Assembly: GCF_000002235.5 (NCBI RefSeq)
Contig: NW_022145605.1
Span: 2,087,178 to 2,151,177 of the forward strand
Reading direction: 5' to 3'
DNA: 64,000 nucleotides
DNA from: Strongylocentrotus purpuratus
Lineage: Eukaryota; Echinodermata; Echinoidea; Camarodonta; Strongylocentrotidae
The position numbers and the translations under genes are program-made. Shown here in pieces: positions 1-13,231 of the stretch. The notes beneath the pieces are model-generated. The model saw only the letters and a program-made list of their open reading frames with translations. It did not search any database and was not told where the DNA came from. Positions within the stretch are counted from its first letter, which is position 1. Each line of letters begins with the position of its first letter.

Positions 1-604
1 TCACTATCTCTTGCTTTCTCTCCCAGTTTTCCGCCCAATGTTGTCCTGGTGTGACCCCAGATTTCAAGATGAATTCCTTGGACATCACTGGTCCATTCCT
101 TCCCTCATCCTCTTTGCCTCACACCTAGAATGACTCCCCCCTGGCATGATGCAGGATACCAATATCAACGACCAAGCATCATAACTTCATGTTATCACTA
201 TCAGGATTACGAACCATACCCCCACATCCAAAAAATTATATGCCCCCTCCCACCCTACAACAAAGAGGGGAAAATTGTCCTAGGATCAAGCTGTACAATC
301 ATAGACGAAGGAGCACAAATGTGATATATATATATTTTAATCTAAAGGGCACTTAATGCATAACAAATTGTGTTTTTGAAAATTACTCACTGAATGACGA
401 TTTCTATTGTTTCAATTTTTTTCTTTTTCCATAATTTCGTAAAAGTCCTATACTTAGCAAAGTGCAACCATTGGTGAGGACATTATATTCTTATATTAAA
501 GAGTACGTTTGAAATACCTTAAGTTCTTCATTTTATGTAAACTAAAGTGGCATCTTTGGATTAGTGACGCTATCTTGAAGATCGCATGTAGCATAGCATC
601 TTAC
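1..604 (-). other. RSKR: start of RSKR intron 3 (partial)
   Basis: This stretch follows the exon 3 splice donor (GTAAGA, read on the minus strand). I looked on the minus strand for the next kinase exon, which should encode the sequence after the ATP-binding lysine and the C-helix glutamate, and found none. The sequence is AT-rich with no recognisable repeat. The rest of the kinase domain must lie outside the window. Confidence 0.6.
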
Positions 605-688
605 CTTCATAGCATAATTCTCTCCATCCTCTTTCCTCTGTACCTTGAGCACCTGACCGTAGGCACCCTTGTTTATCTGATGAAGAAT
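605..688 (-). CDS. RSKR: RSKR exon 3: start of protein kinase domain
   Basis: This 84-bp exon, 28 codons with phase 0 at both ends, reads ILHQINKGAYGQVLKVQR and ends in YAMK. It is the N-lobe start of an AGC-type serine/threonine kinase: the glycine-rich loop is INKGAYGQV and the final lysine is the VAIK-type ATP-binding lysine. The acceptor reads CTTTTCAG and the donor AAG/GTAAGA. From memory, human RSKR has ILGLVAKGSFGTVLKV here, so the first glycine of the usual GxGxxG loop is replaced in both (Asn here, Ala in human). The exon joins exon 2 without a gap: both proteins have 17 residues from FLPE through the lysine just before ILG/ILH. The catalytic lobe is beyond the window edge. The kinase call is firm and the RSKR assignment strong. 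Confidence 0.85.
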
Positions 689-810
689 CTGAAAAGATAG
701 AAATCAAGGAAACACAAAGATGAGGAAAGTGCTCTCTGGGTTGTAATAAAATCTGGAAAGGAAGAATGTCCATTGGGAGAATGAGCTTTGTAGTGGATAA
801 GTGTAAGAAG

Positions 811-1260
811 CACCCGAGGGAGAGAGAGAGAGAGAAAAGGAAGAGTGGGAGATATGGATACATAAAGCGGTAATTGGAATACATTAATAAGAGGGGTGGA
901 GAGGTGGAGAGACAGAGACAGAGATGGAAGGGGAAAGGGAGAGGTAGAGAGACAGAGAGAGGATGGAAAGGGAGGGGGAGAGGCAGAGTGAACAAGAGAG
1001 AGGGGGAGATGAAAAGGAAGAGAAAGAGAGAGACAGAGGGAGAGAAAGAGAGAGACAGAGGGAGAGAAAGAGAGACAGAGGGAGAGAAAGAGAGAACAAG
1101 AAGAGAGGGAGATATGGAAACATAAAGCGGTAATTGGAATACATAAATAGGAGGGGCCATGGAGAGGCAGAGAGACAGAGACAGAGATGGAAGGGGAGAG
1201 ATGGAGAGACAGAGGGAGTTAAAGAGACAGAAAGGGTCAAATACAGAGACAGAAACAGAG
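811..1260. repeat. GA-rich minisatellite tract
   Basis: This is a purine-rich tract built from variations on GGGAGAGAAAGAGAGACAGA, with a larger duplicated segment: the flanking text GGAGATATGGAAACATAAAG recurs at about 846 and 1108. Open frames of up to 263 codons on the minus strand here are Ser/Leu/Pro-rich products of the pyrimidine strand, not genes. It lies 120 bp into intron 2 from exon 3. Confidence 0.9.
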
Positions 1261-2350
1261 GTATTTAATGAAAAATAGAGAGTAGGAGAGAAAGAGAAGA
1301 AAAAAATAGTTACTTTCCTAGACCCTCCGTAACTAATAAAAAAAAGTGATTCACAGTTCACACTATTATTTATTCATCCACGGAGGATAAATGACTTAGA
1401 AAAGTGGAGCAAGTTTTATGATGACAGCTAGCTGCAATTCAATGAGGTCTGTAAATGATTATTAACCATAGAATATTGAAGACAGTGTGTTGTATAATTC
1501 ACCAGGGAACAGACACTTCTCATCGATAACAAGCAGTTCATATCTCATTAAGACAGGAAATGAAAATGAGTTACACAATCTCAAAGTTATGATTTCACAA
1601 GAGTAAAGACATAATTGGTCATTGAGAGATAGAAGGGTGTTGTTAACCCTAAGGAAAAAGTATTTGAGTTAAAGGTAGAGACCAGTATGGGAAACTCCCC
1701 AATTTCAAAAAATGAAATGGAAGCTCTTATTACCAATCATGTGAAAGAATATGTTTTGACTAATACATGATGATAACAATTTTCTCGGGAAACCGTTTAC
1801 TAATTGATATATTTGGTAAATTAGTTTATCTATTGTAATGTGATGAATAAAACGCACATGTGCATATTCCCATATACATCTTTCTGTGTACAGTGCTTGT
1901 AACTTTTCAAAGACTGAGCCAAATTTCTTATCATTTTGATGATTCCAGAACCTTGCACTACACACCAATACCTAAATGCTCGATGATCAACCTTTTCTGA
2001 TCGATTCCACAACGTTTCTTTCACAATGAAATCGCTTGACCATACCTGGTCTTTATCTTTAATGACCTAACTCTCAATGAAGAAGATTTAAATTGAATTC
2101 ATATAAAGCTGTGTTTTCACACAGGGGGTAATAGAGCAAATTATTTGTGAAATTTCTTATCTACCATTAAATATGACATTCAGCAGTACCTGACACGAAA
2201 AATATGTTAATTTCTTCCCTTGACTACCTACACCTGTAGTAATTATTATGTTTGAAAAAATATTGGTAGTGTGATTCATATAAATGTCAATTTTAGGTAG
2301 ATTTATTTTTAATTAATGTGAAAGTGCTTGAGGCAAGCAGCATATATACA

Positions 2351-2425
2351 TCATCTGCTGAGAGCAAGAATGGCTTTAAACCAAATCCTTTTTACAGACT
2401 CTTCTTGCTCTCAACAGATGAATCA
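2351..2425. mobile_element. 75-bp hairpin element
   Basis: The left end CATCTGCTGAGAGCAAGAA is matched in reverse complement by TTCTTGCTCTCAACAGATG on the right, with one mismatch and a short central loop. It resembles a very small non-autonomous inverted-repeat element with no coding capacity. Confidence 0.6.
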
Positions 2426-2446
2426 TAAAACCTCATACACTTGAGG

Positions 2447-2496
2447 TTAAACCCACACAGAATAATGATACCACTAATACCGTTCTGTGTGGGTTT
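2447..2496. mobile_element. 50-bp hairpin element
   Basis: AAACCCACACAGAA is inverted as TTCTGTGTGGGTTT around a loop of about 20 bp. It lies 20 bp from the previous hairpin, so two short palindromes stand side by side. It could also be a structured intronic sequence. Confidence 0.5.
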
Positions 2497-3550
2497 CAAG
2501 AAGTACTCTAATTGAACTAGGGGATCGGTTTACATTTCAAAGCCCGTAATGCACAAATTGAAGTTGTACATTGATAGTCTGTGTAATCGGACAATCTCCG
2601 GATGAATACTTCGTTAAACGATTAATCATCTGTTGTTGTTATCCTTAAATTTATCTAATATCATACTATAGAACATATAGCACTGCTAAAATGGCATTAA
2701 TTTCTTGGTATACATATCGCACAGGTCAACTATAACTAGGGTACAAAGCCAATGGTCTCCTCAGTTTCAGAATGAACTTCAGAAGGATATGTATCGATGT
2801 CTCATTGATATGATAGACTTGTGAAGAGTTGTACAATGACAAACAGGTCTGTTCTTTAGACTAGTAAAGAGCTTTGCATTTAGACGAGTATTTATCCTGC
2901 TTGTATATAACATCAAGTTCCGACAATGTATTAGCGCTAGACAGAGGAAGGATAAGTGCATTTGCTAGAATTCATAATGCGTTTTTTTTAAAGAATTTTC
3001 CAAGCAAAAGAAAAAAGATATCAAATCCCCCTCAGTTTAATACAGGATCACAGAAAGGGTATCCATAGTTCATGCACAATTTCTCACTTGCCAGTGCATA
3101 CAATTGTTTGTTTGATCAATTTCATGTGTTTTGCTATCCATACAATGTGCACTACACTTAATTAACCTTTTCATGTAACACAAATATGCTTTTCATCAAA
3201 CTAAAATCTATTGCTAGGTTTACATTATGTTCCCGGCAGCCACGGCAGCCCTGTTTGCCTGAATCGTAGTGCGCCGCTTCTGATCTTGGACATTTTTCTC
3301 TGTATTCGTGTTTTGTTAGGTCTTGCCAATTTTTTTAATTACCTACTGTTACGTTTTGTTACGTTCACCCCCATTTTCCTACGGCCTACTATAGGTTTAT
3401 CGTCCTCACCATGTCTGCCGTGGCATATTTTTTTGACAGTTTAAAAAATCTGGCCCGGCATCCACGACAATCACGTTTGCCTATTCCTTCCCCCCGCGTT
3501 GTCTCACGTCAATCCCGTTTTTTTGTCCACACCCATCTACACGTCATCAG

Positions 3551-3613
3551 CTGCCCGCTAGAGAACCGTTACTGCCACAGACAATACATAGCTACTACGG
3601 CCTTCTTGCCGCA
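3551..3613. mobile_element. 65-bp hairpin family, copy A
   Basis: It starts CTGCCCGCTAGAGAACCGTTA and ends with a decayed inverse. The centre GACAATACATAGCTACTACGG is shared with the copies at 8884, 9266 and 15436. This is the most degenerate copy at its right end. Confidence 0.5.
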
Positions 3614-4918
3614 CACCTATCAAACTATGCATGACTGCTAGGTTTATGGAATTGATTAAAATACCGGTAATATCAATGTCAGGAAGCCTGAACATGTCTG
3701 CTAGAAAAGAAACTTCTTAGTTCATGCTTCAAACAGCACATATCAATATTTGGTAAACAGTATCATGTTCAAGATGAATATCATATATATCCCAGCAGAC
3801 AACAAACACTGAAAACACATTACTCCACCCACCCACCCACGGTGCCTTTAATCTCCATCCCTCTAGCTGTTTGCAGCCTGAATTGGCTTTCCATCACGTC
3901 ATTCAAGCATAACAAGACGTCTTCTCTAATGGCCCGCTAGGGTTGGATGACGGTGGTGATGCTCCCGTGAAGTAGACTCCAACATCACATCCTAAAAAGA
4001 TAAAAGCTGTAGTCATGTCCAGGGAATCCTCATCACCCCCATACTACAATTACAGACGTCCATCATCTTGATGTACGCATGAACATCTCATAATAGCATC
4101 TTCAAGCCATCTCTCCTTCCAAACTCCAATTTCATCTAAAGGTCACATGTTTGTATGTGTTCATCCACTCCGTCTTGTCTCTCACAATCAATTAGGGATT
4201 CCCCCTTTGTGAAGGAAAATGATTTCAGATATGGATGGGTGACATTTTGAATATGAAGAGGATTGAATATATTGTTTCAGTATTTTCCTGTAAATGTCAG
4301 GTGTTGATGGGAATCCAAGGTTCATTAAAGCACCGTGTTCCAGATTCGTTTCTCCGTTTTACCCTAAACCATACTTCTTCTTTACATTTTATATTCTCTC
4401 TAATCTCTTTCCTCTTTCCTTTTTTCATTTGTTCCAATTCTCTGTGTACAATTTATCTGTTCTTTATAAGTTTTGTTTTATAATCCAAAATCTGCCCCCT
4501 CCCTTCCTGTGTTTGGTTCCCCTTTCCCTCGCCTCAAACACAACTACAAGAAATCTTCACTTGGCTTAATGATAATCCACACATCAGGGTAGACAAAATG
4601 TAAGATAAAGATTCAAACTCATAATACTGATTATCTATAGAGCTCCCCTTCCATAACAAAAAACCCATCTAGAGATGCATCTATCTATATTGTTATTGTT
4701 TCTAATTTCAGGATGAATAATGCAAATGAAATTGTTCCATGTAGCATGCAAAGCACATGAGACATGCACGGCAGACAACTGTCTACTGTCTAAAAGCAGA
4801 TAGATCTGCCGTTGCTACGTAACCTCATCAAGTTATCTCACTCGGCAATCAAGCATGACAGCATTGTCCGTTTCCTGTCCCATGTTACAGACGAGGTCAT
4901 TACCCATTGCAGGTGTAA

Positions 4919-5278
4919 TAGGCCTGTCTTCATCAGCTTGAGATTGCCAAATATCCTGCTATTTGAATTATCCCGATCCAGTTAATTTGCTTCTTCGTCA
5001 GCCCGAAGTTGCTATTAGCGGGATATTTGGTCGAGATAATCATCCCAAGATATCTTGGGCTAGTTTGCAAAATATCCCGCTACTTGTCACATGCTTCTTC
5101 ACCAGCCCTAAGACTCACACTATGCGCAAACGCTGAGCAAGATATCTCAAGTTAATTTTTCGAGCTCGAGTTTCAAATTTCGAGCTGATGAAGTCGCTAT
5201 TTGTAACTTCGGGATTATTTCCTGAATCAGAAATAGCAGGCTATTTGGCGATCTCTAGCTGATGAGGACGTAGGCCTA
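4919..5278. mobile_element. MITE with about 50-bp inverted ends starting TAGGCCT
   Basis: The left end reads TAGGCCTGTCTTCATCAGCT and continues GAGATTGCCAAATATCCTG. The right end in reverse complement reads TAGGCCTACGTCCTCATCAG and then CTAGAGATCGCCAAATAGCC. The interior repeats the motif AATATCCCGCTA in both orientations. There is no coding sequence. The superfamily is not clear; a TA target duplication is possible. Confidence 0.75.
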
Positions 5279-5409
5279 GTGTGATACGAGACTGATACAA
5301 TTGTACCGCTTCGGAACGTGAGACGGCGGCGTATGAGGGACGATGTGAAAGAGTATAGGTCCTATAAGACGTGGGAAGAATGATAGGTATGCGGGCATAG
5401 ATGGATGGA

Positions 5410-5965
5410 TGGAAGGAGAGGACTAATAAAGCATTCTGAAGTGTAGTTTACACAAATCATGGTAATGAGATTGAAAGAATGGAGAGTGGAATGGAAGGGA
5501 CGAGGATAGATGGAGAAATGGGATCAGGAAGATGAAAGAAGGCAGGGGAGAAAAAAGGGAGAGGAAGGGGAACAAAGAAGAGCAAGGATACAGAACTTTG
5601 TGAGAATGGAGAGAAGAGATCAATGGTAGGTTGAGGGAACAGAAGGAGATATGGGAGGAGCAAATAGAGAGGGAGTAGAGAAGGGTTAAAGAAAAATGAC
5701 AATAGAAAGTGAGAGTTGTGGGAAATTGGGGAGAGGGGAGGGACTGGTGAGAGGAGGAAAGAAAGAGAGAGAGAGACAGAGAGACAGACAGACAGACAGA
5801 TAGAAAGAGAGAGATGTGTGAGGAGTGGGAGACTGATAGAAGAGACATCTTAATGAAGGGAAGAGTCAGGGAAAACACAAAGTGAAGGAAAGACAGCCCA
5901 AATTGTCCAAACGTACAGTGAGCAGAGCAAAGGAAGAATGTATACAAGAAGAAAGGGGTAGGAGA
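5410..5965. repeat. diffuse purine-rich tract with GAGACAGA core
   Basis: The plus strand is strongly GA-rich for about 550 bp, with a microsatellite-like core (GAGAGACAGAGAGACAGACA) near 5765-5810. The 211-codon open frame on the minus strand is Ser/Leu/Phe-rich low complexity and is not a gene. Confidence 0.75.
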
Positions 5966-6773
5966 GACAAGTGAAGAACCTACTTTCTTCCATAAAGACA
6001 ACAATAGAATAAAGTCTAGAAATGTAAAGGCACATTTCATATCATGATTGACTTTCAATAATGCTCATATTATGCAATATAACAACACAGAATGGGAAGA
6101 GCAAGGGAATGAATCACAATAGTTTGACAACGATCCATCATCAGAGACCACTGTAACATCGATCAAGGGAGAGTGATTTTACAAGGATGGACAAAAACAT
6201 ATGATGATAAGATTATTTCTTGACGTCTATACAGAGGCTCAACCCATTAGAGGAATGACAAACACGAGTCCGAGTCCGTTAATGATTTCTGATATCTCAG
6301 TCTCTGTCGCATTGAGTAGATACATTCCCTCCAGCAAGGATACCTCTGGAAAGAAAATCTCAAACTCTGTGGAATGCTTTGTACAGCATTCAAAACGTGA
6401 GGGCTTTTTATTCAAAGTAAATTGTGGATGAATTGTGGATGAATTATAGATAAGGCAGTGACAAGTCAGTTCTTTTCCGCATTTCTTGTTATAAATAATT
6501 GAGTTAAAATGGAAGATAAGTTCATACAGAACCATTCTCTAACATTTAAGCAGATGATATTTTATGACCATCCATTAAATCTCTACTAAATTATATAAAA
6601 GTTTCCTGTACCTGAAGCTTTCATGTTGGAATGCACCTGCCTGTGAATGACTTCTCTAATCACAAGTCACTTTATCTTCAATTAGAGAGTGATTTCATTA
6701 CTAAAACTTGCAACATCTTTTTACCAAAGTGAGATTTATATTTCAATAGAACATCCTGGAATGGACTTCCAGC

Positions 6774-7067
6774 GGGGTGTTTCACAAAGATTCTAAGTCG
6801 AACTTAACTCTAAGTTGGACTTAAACATTGGAGAGCCATTTGTAGCCTTAAAATAAAATATATTCAAAAGCAAAAATTGAAGTATTTTAGACTTTTCTTA
6901 AATTCCATGTCAGGAACATGAAATCTCCTTGATAATAGAAAATATGAATGATTTGAACCATCATTTCATGCCTTTTAAAAATAACTTTTACAAAATAGTT
7001 TCAAACAAGTCCCACTTAGAGATACATGTAAGTTCAACTTACACGTAGGATCTTTGTGAAGCACCCC
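6774..7067 (+). mobile_element. 294-bp MITE, GGGGTGTTTCACAAAGAT ends
   Basis: The ends GGGGTGTTTCACAAAGAT and, inverted, GGGGTGCTTCACAAAGAT frame an AT-rich, non-coding interior. A second copy in the opposite orientation lies at 14170-14394, which confirms that this is a dispersed family. Confidence 0.8.
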
Positions 7068-8883
7068 TAAGATGTACAGATCAAAAATATTTTTACATGC
7101 GATTGACCTCCGGTGAGGGGATGAGCTCTCGACTGTGTCTAACAGAGATACTAACTGTCAATCAAACCATCCTCAGACCTAGCAAACAGCCTGAAGAAGA
7201 ATTGACGTAGGAGCGGTAAAAGTCTGCGGTTTAATCTCACCAATGTACGATCACCCTGGAGAACAGGTGAAGATGGTACTAGGGGCAAACGCTTTAACCA
7301 CTCATCAACTATGGATGACTATCGTGTCCAACTCCCATGCATGTTTTATGAGCATCTTGGGACTGACGCAGATGTCTTTGCTTGGGGTTGGTGTAGACTT
7401 CTTGTTGCCAATAAATTGAAGCAATCGGTTAAAGAGGAAGCTTGAGAAAGGTCCCTGGGAGCTAGAGCTTGCAAGAAATCTTTTGTCAGCATGGTTGTGT
7501 TACCATCACAAAATACTCATCTGTATCATGAGGACTCATGGGTCCGAAAGATACAATAGAGGTTAAATGTATAGAATGCATACAATTTCTTTAAATCTGC
7601 TACACAGGTTACAAACTTTTTCTGTAGCCTACGCTTTTTAATGTATATAAATAAATGCATTTCTACAAAAGTATTTGGTGTCTTCTTTTTATTCCTTTAA
7701 AAAAAAATATTTTCTCTTTTGAATACAAAATACTACCAAAACTCAGTCTACCTTTAAATCATTGCTTGTGGCTATGTCCTTGAGATCAATAGAAGACATA
7801 AATGTTTGTAATGTGCTCTTCAAAATGTCAGTTTGTTAATATTTGGCAAACAATTGAATACAAGTCTTCAAGCCAGTTTGAAGTATGGTATGTTTGTGTT
7901 CAGCTCAAGAAGTGTAACTATGTGAGTTCTCTTTGGTCTGTGTGATTGCTCAACATAACAGAGTAATTGCTCATGAGAATGAAAAGAATCTTTTCTCAAA
8001 TGCCAATTTCTCCATATTTTTAAAAACTTTATATTCTGCTGTCTTCCGAAAGATCTATACTGATATTGGAATGAAATTGTCTCATATCATTCTGAGGATA
8101 TATAGATTATGTTCTTTAAATAAGCTAAATAATTTTACATTTGCCATTGATTTCTGATGAATATTCATATAAACAACTGGAAGCAAGCTGGTCCTCTACT
8201 CTGTCAACACCTAAGCATGGAATATCATGTTAAATCACGATTAGGATGTGTCTTCATTAATTGTACAATTTTATAAGGAATTCATCAGCTTGTCTGATTA
8301 TCTTCAATTTATCATCAAACTATAATAAAGAACTTCTTAAACTTGGCCAATAGACAGGACAAAGTAGGTTGAAGGAAAAAGTATCTTTCAAGAATTTCAC
8401 CCTGAATTTCACTCTGAATCATGTTCAGGACACACATCCTTAGACTTGTTTTTCAAGACTGTTTGAGGAGAGGTACCTGACTGACGATTCCTAAATGTCA
8501 AAGCAAAGATTAGGAGTCTTCTTGACAATACTTGAAGATGTCTCATTCTAATTCTTTCCTCCCCAAGCTTGTATACTTGACCGCAATACGTCTTATAGCC
8601 CTATCTGAAGCCTGTCAAGATGGTTACTAACCATCATATCAAACTTAACTTTCCTTCAGAAGTTGAGCTACAGTTGGTTATAATCAACTCAAATTTTCCA
8701 GATTCAAACCTAAACAGATCTAGTGTTGAAAATAATTGAAATGCTTTTGAAGGCTGAATAACAACGGTTCCCTAAAGAGTTATAAGAAATACTTTGTAGA
8801 TTCTATTTTATTAGCAATTCAGTTTTGTAGGTTTGTTTACAACAACAAAAATTCCAATAATTTTCAGTAGTGTAATTAATCGG

Positions 8884-8949
8884 CTGCCTGCAAAAAAGCC
8901 TTAACAGAGCTATGTTTTGTCAATAGCAGTAACTGCATTCTTGTAGCAG
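8884..8949 (-). mobile_element. 65-bp hairpin family, copy B (reversed)
   Basis: CTGCCTGCAAAAAAGCCTTA at the left is matched by an inverted GCATTCTTGTAGCAG at the right. The centre is the reverse complement of that in copies A, C and D. Confidence 0.6.
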
Positions 8950-9265
8950 CCAATGAATCACATGTTACTAGTCTACATAATTTAGTATATTTTTAATGAT
9001 TTGTCACTTTCTATATTTCTTTTGTCCATCTTTTGACACTTAACGTTTCCAAGAGCTAAAGTGATCTCTTAGTTCCAGATGAATTTGTTTTACTGGCCTG
9101 TGTTGATAGACTACATACCCATACACGCAATTACTGTCGCGCCTGATCAAGTATATAGGACAATCCGAGATGGTGGCATATTGTTGCATCAATGTCATTC
9201 ACACCATCCACACCAGGCATTCCAATCGATTGAATCCTCAATGAGTGAAACGTTCAGGGTGTCAG

Positions 9266-9329
9266 CTGCCCGCAAGAAAGCCATTACCGCCATTGACAAT
9301 ATAAGCTCTTACGGCCTTGTTACGGGCAG
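9266..9329 (+). mobile_element. 65-bp hairpin family, copy C
   Basis: This is the best-preserved copy, with ends CTGCCCGCAAGAAAGCC and GGCCTTGTTACGGGCAG in inverted orientation and the centre ATTGACAATATAAGCTCTTA. It has no coding capacity. The open frames around 9079-9660 that cross it have no family resemblance and are taken as chance. Confidence 0.65.
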
Positions 9330-12300
9330 CCAGCACAGGATTGTTGTCGGTAACAGTGCACATGCTGATCATGTAGGCCAACCATCACATGATGCAGTAG
9401 GTGATCAGATACAGTTCCAAGTTACTTGCAACATGTTTCAGGAGAGACACATGGGGGGGGGGGCAAGGTTCCCTCAAGAACACAGGAGACAAGGGCTGCT
9501 TACCCATTGAAAAAATGCAGCTTTGGCATTTATTGTACAATATTGTCTCAATCTTATACATGGAAATCAAATGCATTTTATTTGGTTTGAAAGTTCTTAT
9601 ATCACATCCAAAAGGACAAATTACATGTACCTGTAACAGTTCCTATGAAAAAGCCACATAAAAAACCTGCACATAAGTGGCACAAGTGGGGGCTATCAAA
9701 CAGCACCATCGCACAATGAAGAAGAAAAAATCCAGTTTATGAAGATTTGTCCAATGTATCTGATTACAATACATGGATGAGAGGAAAAGGGGAAATAAAG
9801 AAGAAACAGAAAAAGTACTGAAGAGCTTTCAAAGAAAATGAGGAGAAATGAAGACAGTCACACTGAACAATGGAATTGCTGAGAAGGGAGAGAGAAAGAA
9901 GGGAGGGAGAGAGAAAGAAAGAAGGAGGAGAGCAGAAAAGACATTTTGACTCATTAGAAAAGAAGACAGCAGCTGTCTGTTAGCAAGCCCTTTAGAATGC
10001 CTTGGGTGCACTTGACCCAAATACCCATCACATATCACCCTCCCTGTCCCTGACACTTTCATCTCCACCCCTCCTTAATGGCCAGCTAGTCAAACCCTTC
10101 ACACATGTGAAACCAGTGAAACGAGGCATCAAAACCTTGACTTTCATTTCCCCGACATCTAGGACTAGATGGAAGGGTTGAATTATTTCTCATGTACATC
10201 CTTTAAAACTGTTCTCCTGCATGAAATCTGTCGGATTGAGAACATCTATGGAAATTTTGATAAATAACCCGCACAAAAAGGGTGGCTCAACTATCATGAC
10301 ATTTAAAACAACTTATCAAATCTACATAAATGCTGCAACTATAAGCAGAATCAAAAACACATAGCCAGGTTTCCTTGATTAACATAAAAGGTGATTCATC
10401 TATCTTGCTGTACCACTATTCAAACTACAGCTGATCATCAGCAGTTGAGAAGTGTAATAATTTGAGAAGGTCCATCATTCTGATCACGAGGGCCCCCTTG
10501 TGTCCTGTCTCTGTGTCCTGTCTCTTTCATACCTACGTGGTCACGCATTCATTTGTTTGTTCTGACATTACTGAAGCACTTTCTTATGATTTTATTCATG
10601 ACATGGACTGTTGGGCTGGTAAAGATCTATGAATAGAATTCATAAAGAAACTACCTTCTAACAAGTTCCGGTTATGTTCAGATGCACGGATGATTTTATA
10701 GACCATGAGGATTTACGTTTCTTAGGTTAGATAATGATAACAATAATGATAACAAGATTTTTGATACTTAATATTATGTCAATGTGCTTTACACACACTT
10801 CAGGAAGAAGTTGGAGAAGAGGTCTCATCTCTATCTATAGCATCAGTCATGAGCATGTTCTCTTTACAGTGGTATCAGTATTTGCTGTGTTCACATCTAA
10901 TGAAGAAGAGAGCCTTCTCTCAATCCTGTTCACACCTAGGTAAAAACATACAACACCTTCTCTTCATCAAATGCATTTCCAATGGCTGTGTTCACATCTA
11001 CTATAGATGAGTGTTGAAGAGGTCCGTCTCACCCGTTCACACTAAACAATCAATTTAAATCAGTTTCACCATCATTATGTAGTATCTGTATGATAAGTTT
11101 AAGAGAAGAGCTACATACTAAAGGGGGGGGGGTCTACTTGCTACATTATTCAAAATTAAAACTAACAAATATCACTTTCTCTTCATCGTAATATTTATTT
11201 TCTCTACCCTGTTTACATCTAAAACAAGCAAAACACATCACTTTCTCTCACCTTTTCAATGTGTTTTCATCCGGATTCTAAAATAAATTTAGAACAAATG
11301 ATATTTGCTTTCATAGGCAAAAAAGTCCTCTTTCTGATGAGCACCCATCCCTTTTAGCCACCAGAGAAAACACATTAAGGAAGAGTTCCTACAGGATATA
11401 CCCCATTAATAAATCAATTGCCCTATTTAACTACATCCCAATTTGGGGTCAAACTATGTACTTTTACATGTACAAACTATTTTTTCAGTTCCAAGCTCAC
11501 TGTTATCGTCATGTCCCTGTTTAACATAGGCACCTATGTACCTATTCTCAGGCAATCACGTGTCTGAATGTAAATGCTGAGGTACTAGTACTGACTGTCA
11601 TTTTAACCACAAAAAGTGCTTTTGAATCGTAGATAAAAATGAACGTCACGTTATGCATTAAAAAGAAATTTCTTTCTTCAGGTTACCTTTGTTTTCTAAG
11701 TGCATTTAAAAAAGGCAAAGAGACAAATATTGTTTAAATTATCATCACATTTCATGCTTAAATAAAACTTTTTTTTCTTGATTATTATCTTGCCAGTGAT
11801 GATAATCTGAACCAATTTAACATCAAAGAACAAAGAAAGTTAATAACTCGCATCTCTAACATAGAAAATACAAGGTACATGTAAGCTTGCATCTCACGCC
11901 ATTCCTTATGCATGCATCTAGGCTTCCTGAATTATGACTGAGTGTCAAGATTCCATTCCGCCAAGGGCAATTCATCACAAAAATTAATGATACACCTCAT
12001 GACATCACACCCATACATTACCATGGTAACGAAGTGTAATGGTGTCTCAAGTGACACTCGATCGATGGACCATCATTAGATAGAATGCTCTGAATAAAAA
12101 TTCCATCAAAAAGAGAGAATAGCATAAACGTATCAATAGAAATAAATATTTCACTCCTTTTAAAGTCATTTGACAAAGGTTAGACCCCAAAAAAGACTTT
12201 TATCAATTTTAACAACATCTGAACTCATCTAAATTTAAACTTAATGGGGCATACAAAAAACATATTGAAAATAAGAATAGGAGAGAGAGTATGAAAAATA

Positions 12301-12429
12301 TAGGTCCCTACTCCAAAGTCTCTCTGACGTGTATGTCTTTTTTAGTTTTTTGTTTTTCTGCCGACATGCCATGCCGTGGGGGCCTGTTTACGCTTGAAAT
12401 GCAAGCCTCGGACCAAACTCATCTGACAC

Positions 12430-13141
12430 ACCATGTTCACAGTTTATTCCCTCCTCAAACCTTATCCCTTTGACGTACTTCATGATAACTAGGTCACAAG
12501 TCATGCGGTACATTCGAATGTTGTGCTTGAATACAATTTAATTTTACAAGACCATGTTCACAGTCTATTCTCCCCTCAAACCTTATTCCTTTGACGTACA
12601 TAATATCTAGGTTACAACTCATGCGGTACATCCAAATGTTGTGCTTGAATACAATTTAATTTTACAAGACCATGTTCACAGTCTATTCTCCCCTCAAACC
12701 TTATTCCTTTGACGTACATAATATCTAGGTTACAACTCATGCGGTACATCCAAATGTTGTGCTTGAATACAATTTAATTTTACAAGACCATGTTCACAGT
12801 CTATTCTCCCCTCAAACCTTATTCCTTTGACGTACATAATATCTAGGTTACAACTCATGCGGTTCATCCGAATGTTGTGCTTGAATACAATTTAATTTTA
12901 CAAGACCATGTTCACAGTCTATTCTCCCCTCAAACCTTATTCCTTTGACGTACATAATATCTAGGTTACAACTCATGCGGTTCATCCGAATGTTGTGCTT
13001 GAATACAATTTAATTTTACAAGACCATGTTCACAGTCTATTCTCCCCTCAAACCTTATTCCTTTGACGTACATAATATCTAGGTTACAACTCATGCGGTT
13101 CATCCGAATGTTGTGCGTAAATACACTTTAATTTTACAAGA
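12430..13141 (+). repeat. 118-bp tandem satellite, 6 copies
   Basis: The phrase ACCATGTTCACAG starts units at 12430, 12551, 12669, 12787, 12905 and 13023, giving a regular 118-bp period after a first unit of 121 bp. The middle units are nearly identical (for example ACGTACATAATATCTAGGTT), while the first and last are diverged, as expected at the edges of an array. Confidence 0.95.
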
Positions 13142-13231
13142 CGGGTCCCTCTGGTATCAATCCCTCTCCTTCAGTTTTCAAGCCACTGCTTACATGTATG
13201 TCTAAATCTGAGCTCTTTTTGTTACATTGAC

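Noticed and set aside
570-1361. 263-codon minus-strand frame overlapping RSKR exon 3
   Set aside because: It is the pyrimidine strand of a GA repeat and is in a different frame from the kinase exon.
5423-6058. 211-codon minus-strand frame rich in Ser, Leu and Phe
   Set aside because: Complement of a purine-rich tract, with no domain or signal beyond composition.
7280-7330. Minus-strand GATGAGTGGTTAAAGCG resembling a tRNA-Ser box A
   Set aside because: No box B at the right distance and orientation, and no acceptor pairing.
9079-9510. 143-codon plus-strand frame in intron 2
   Set aside because: It crosses a 65-bp hairpin element and a G-run, resembles no family, and lies antisense inside the RSKR intron without splice or start support.
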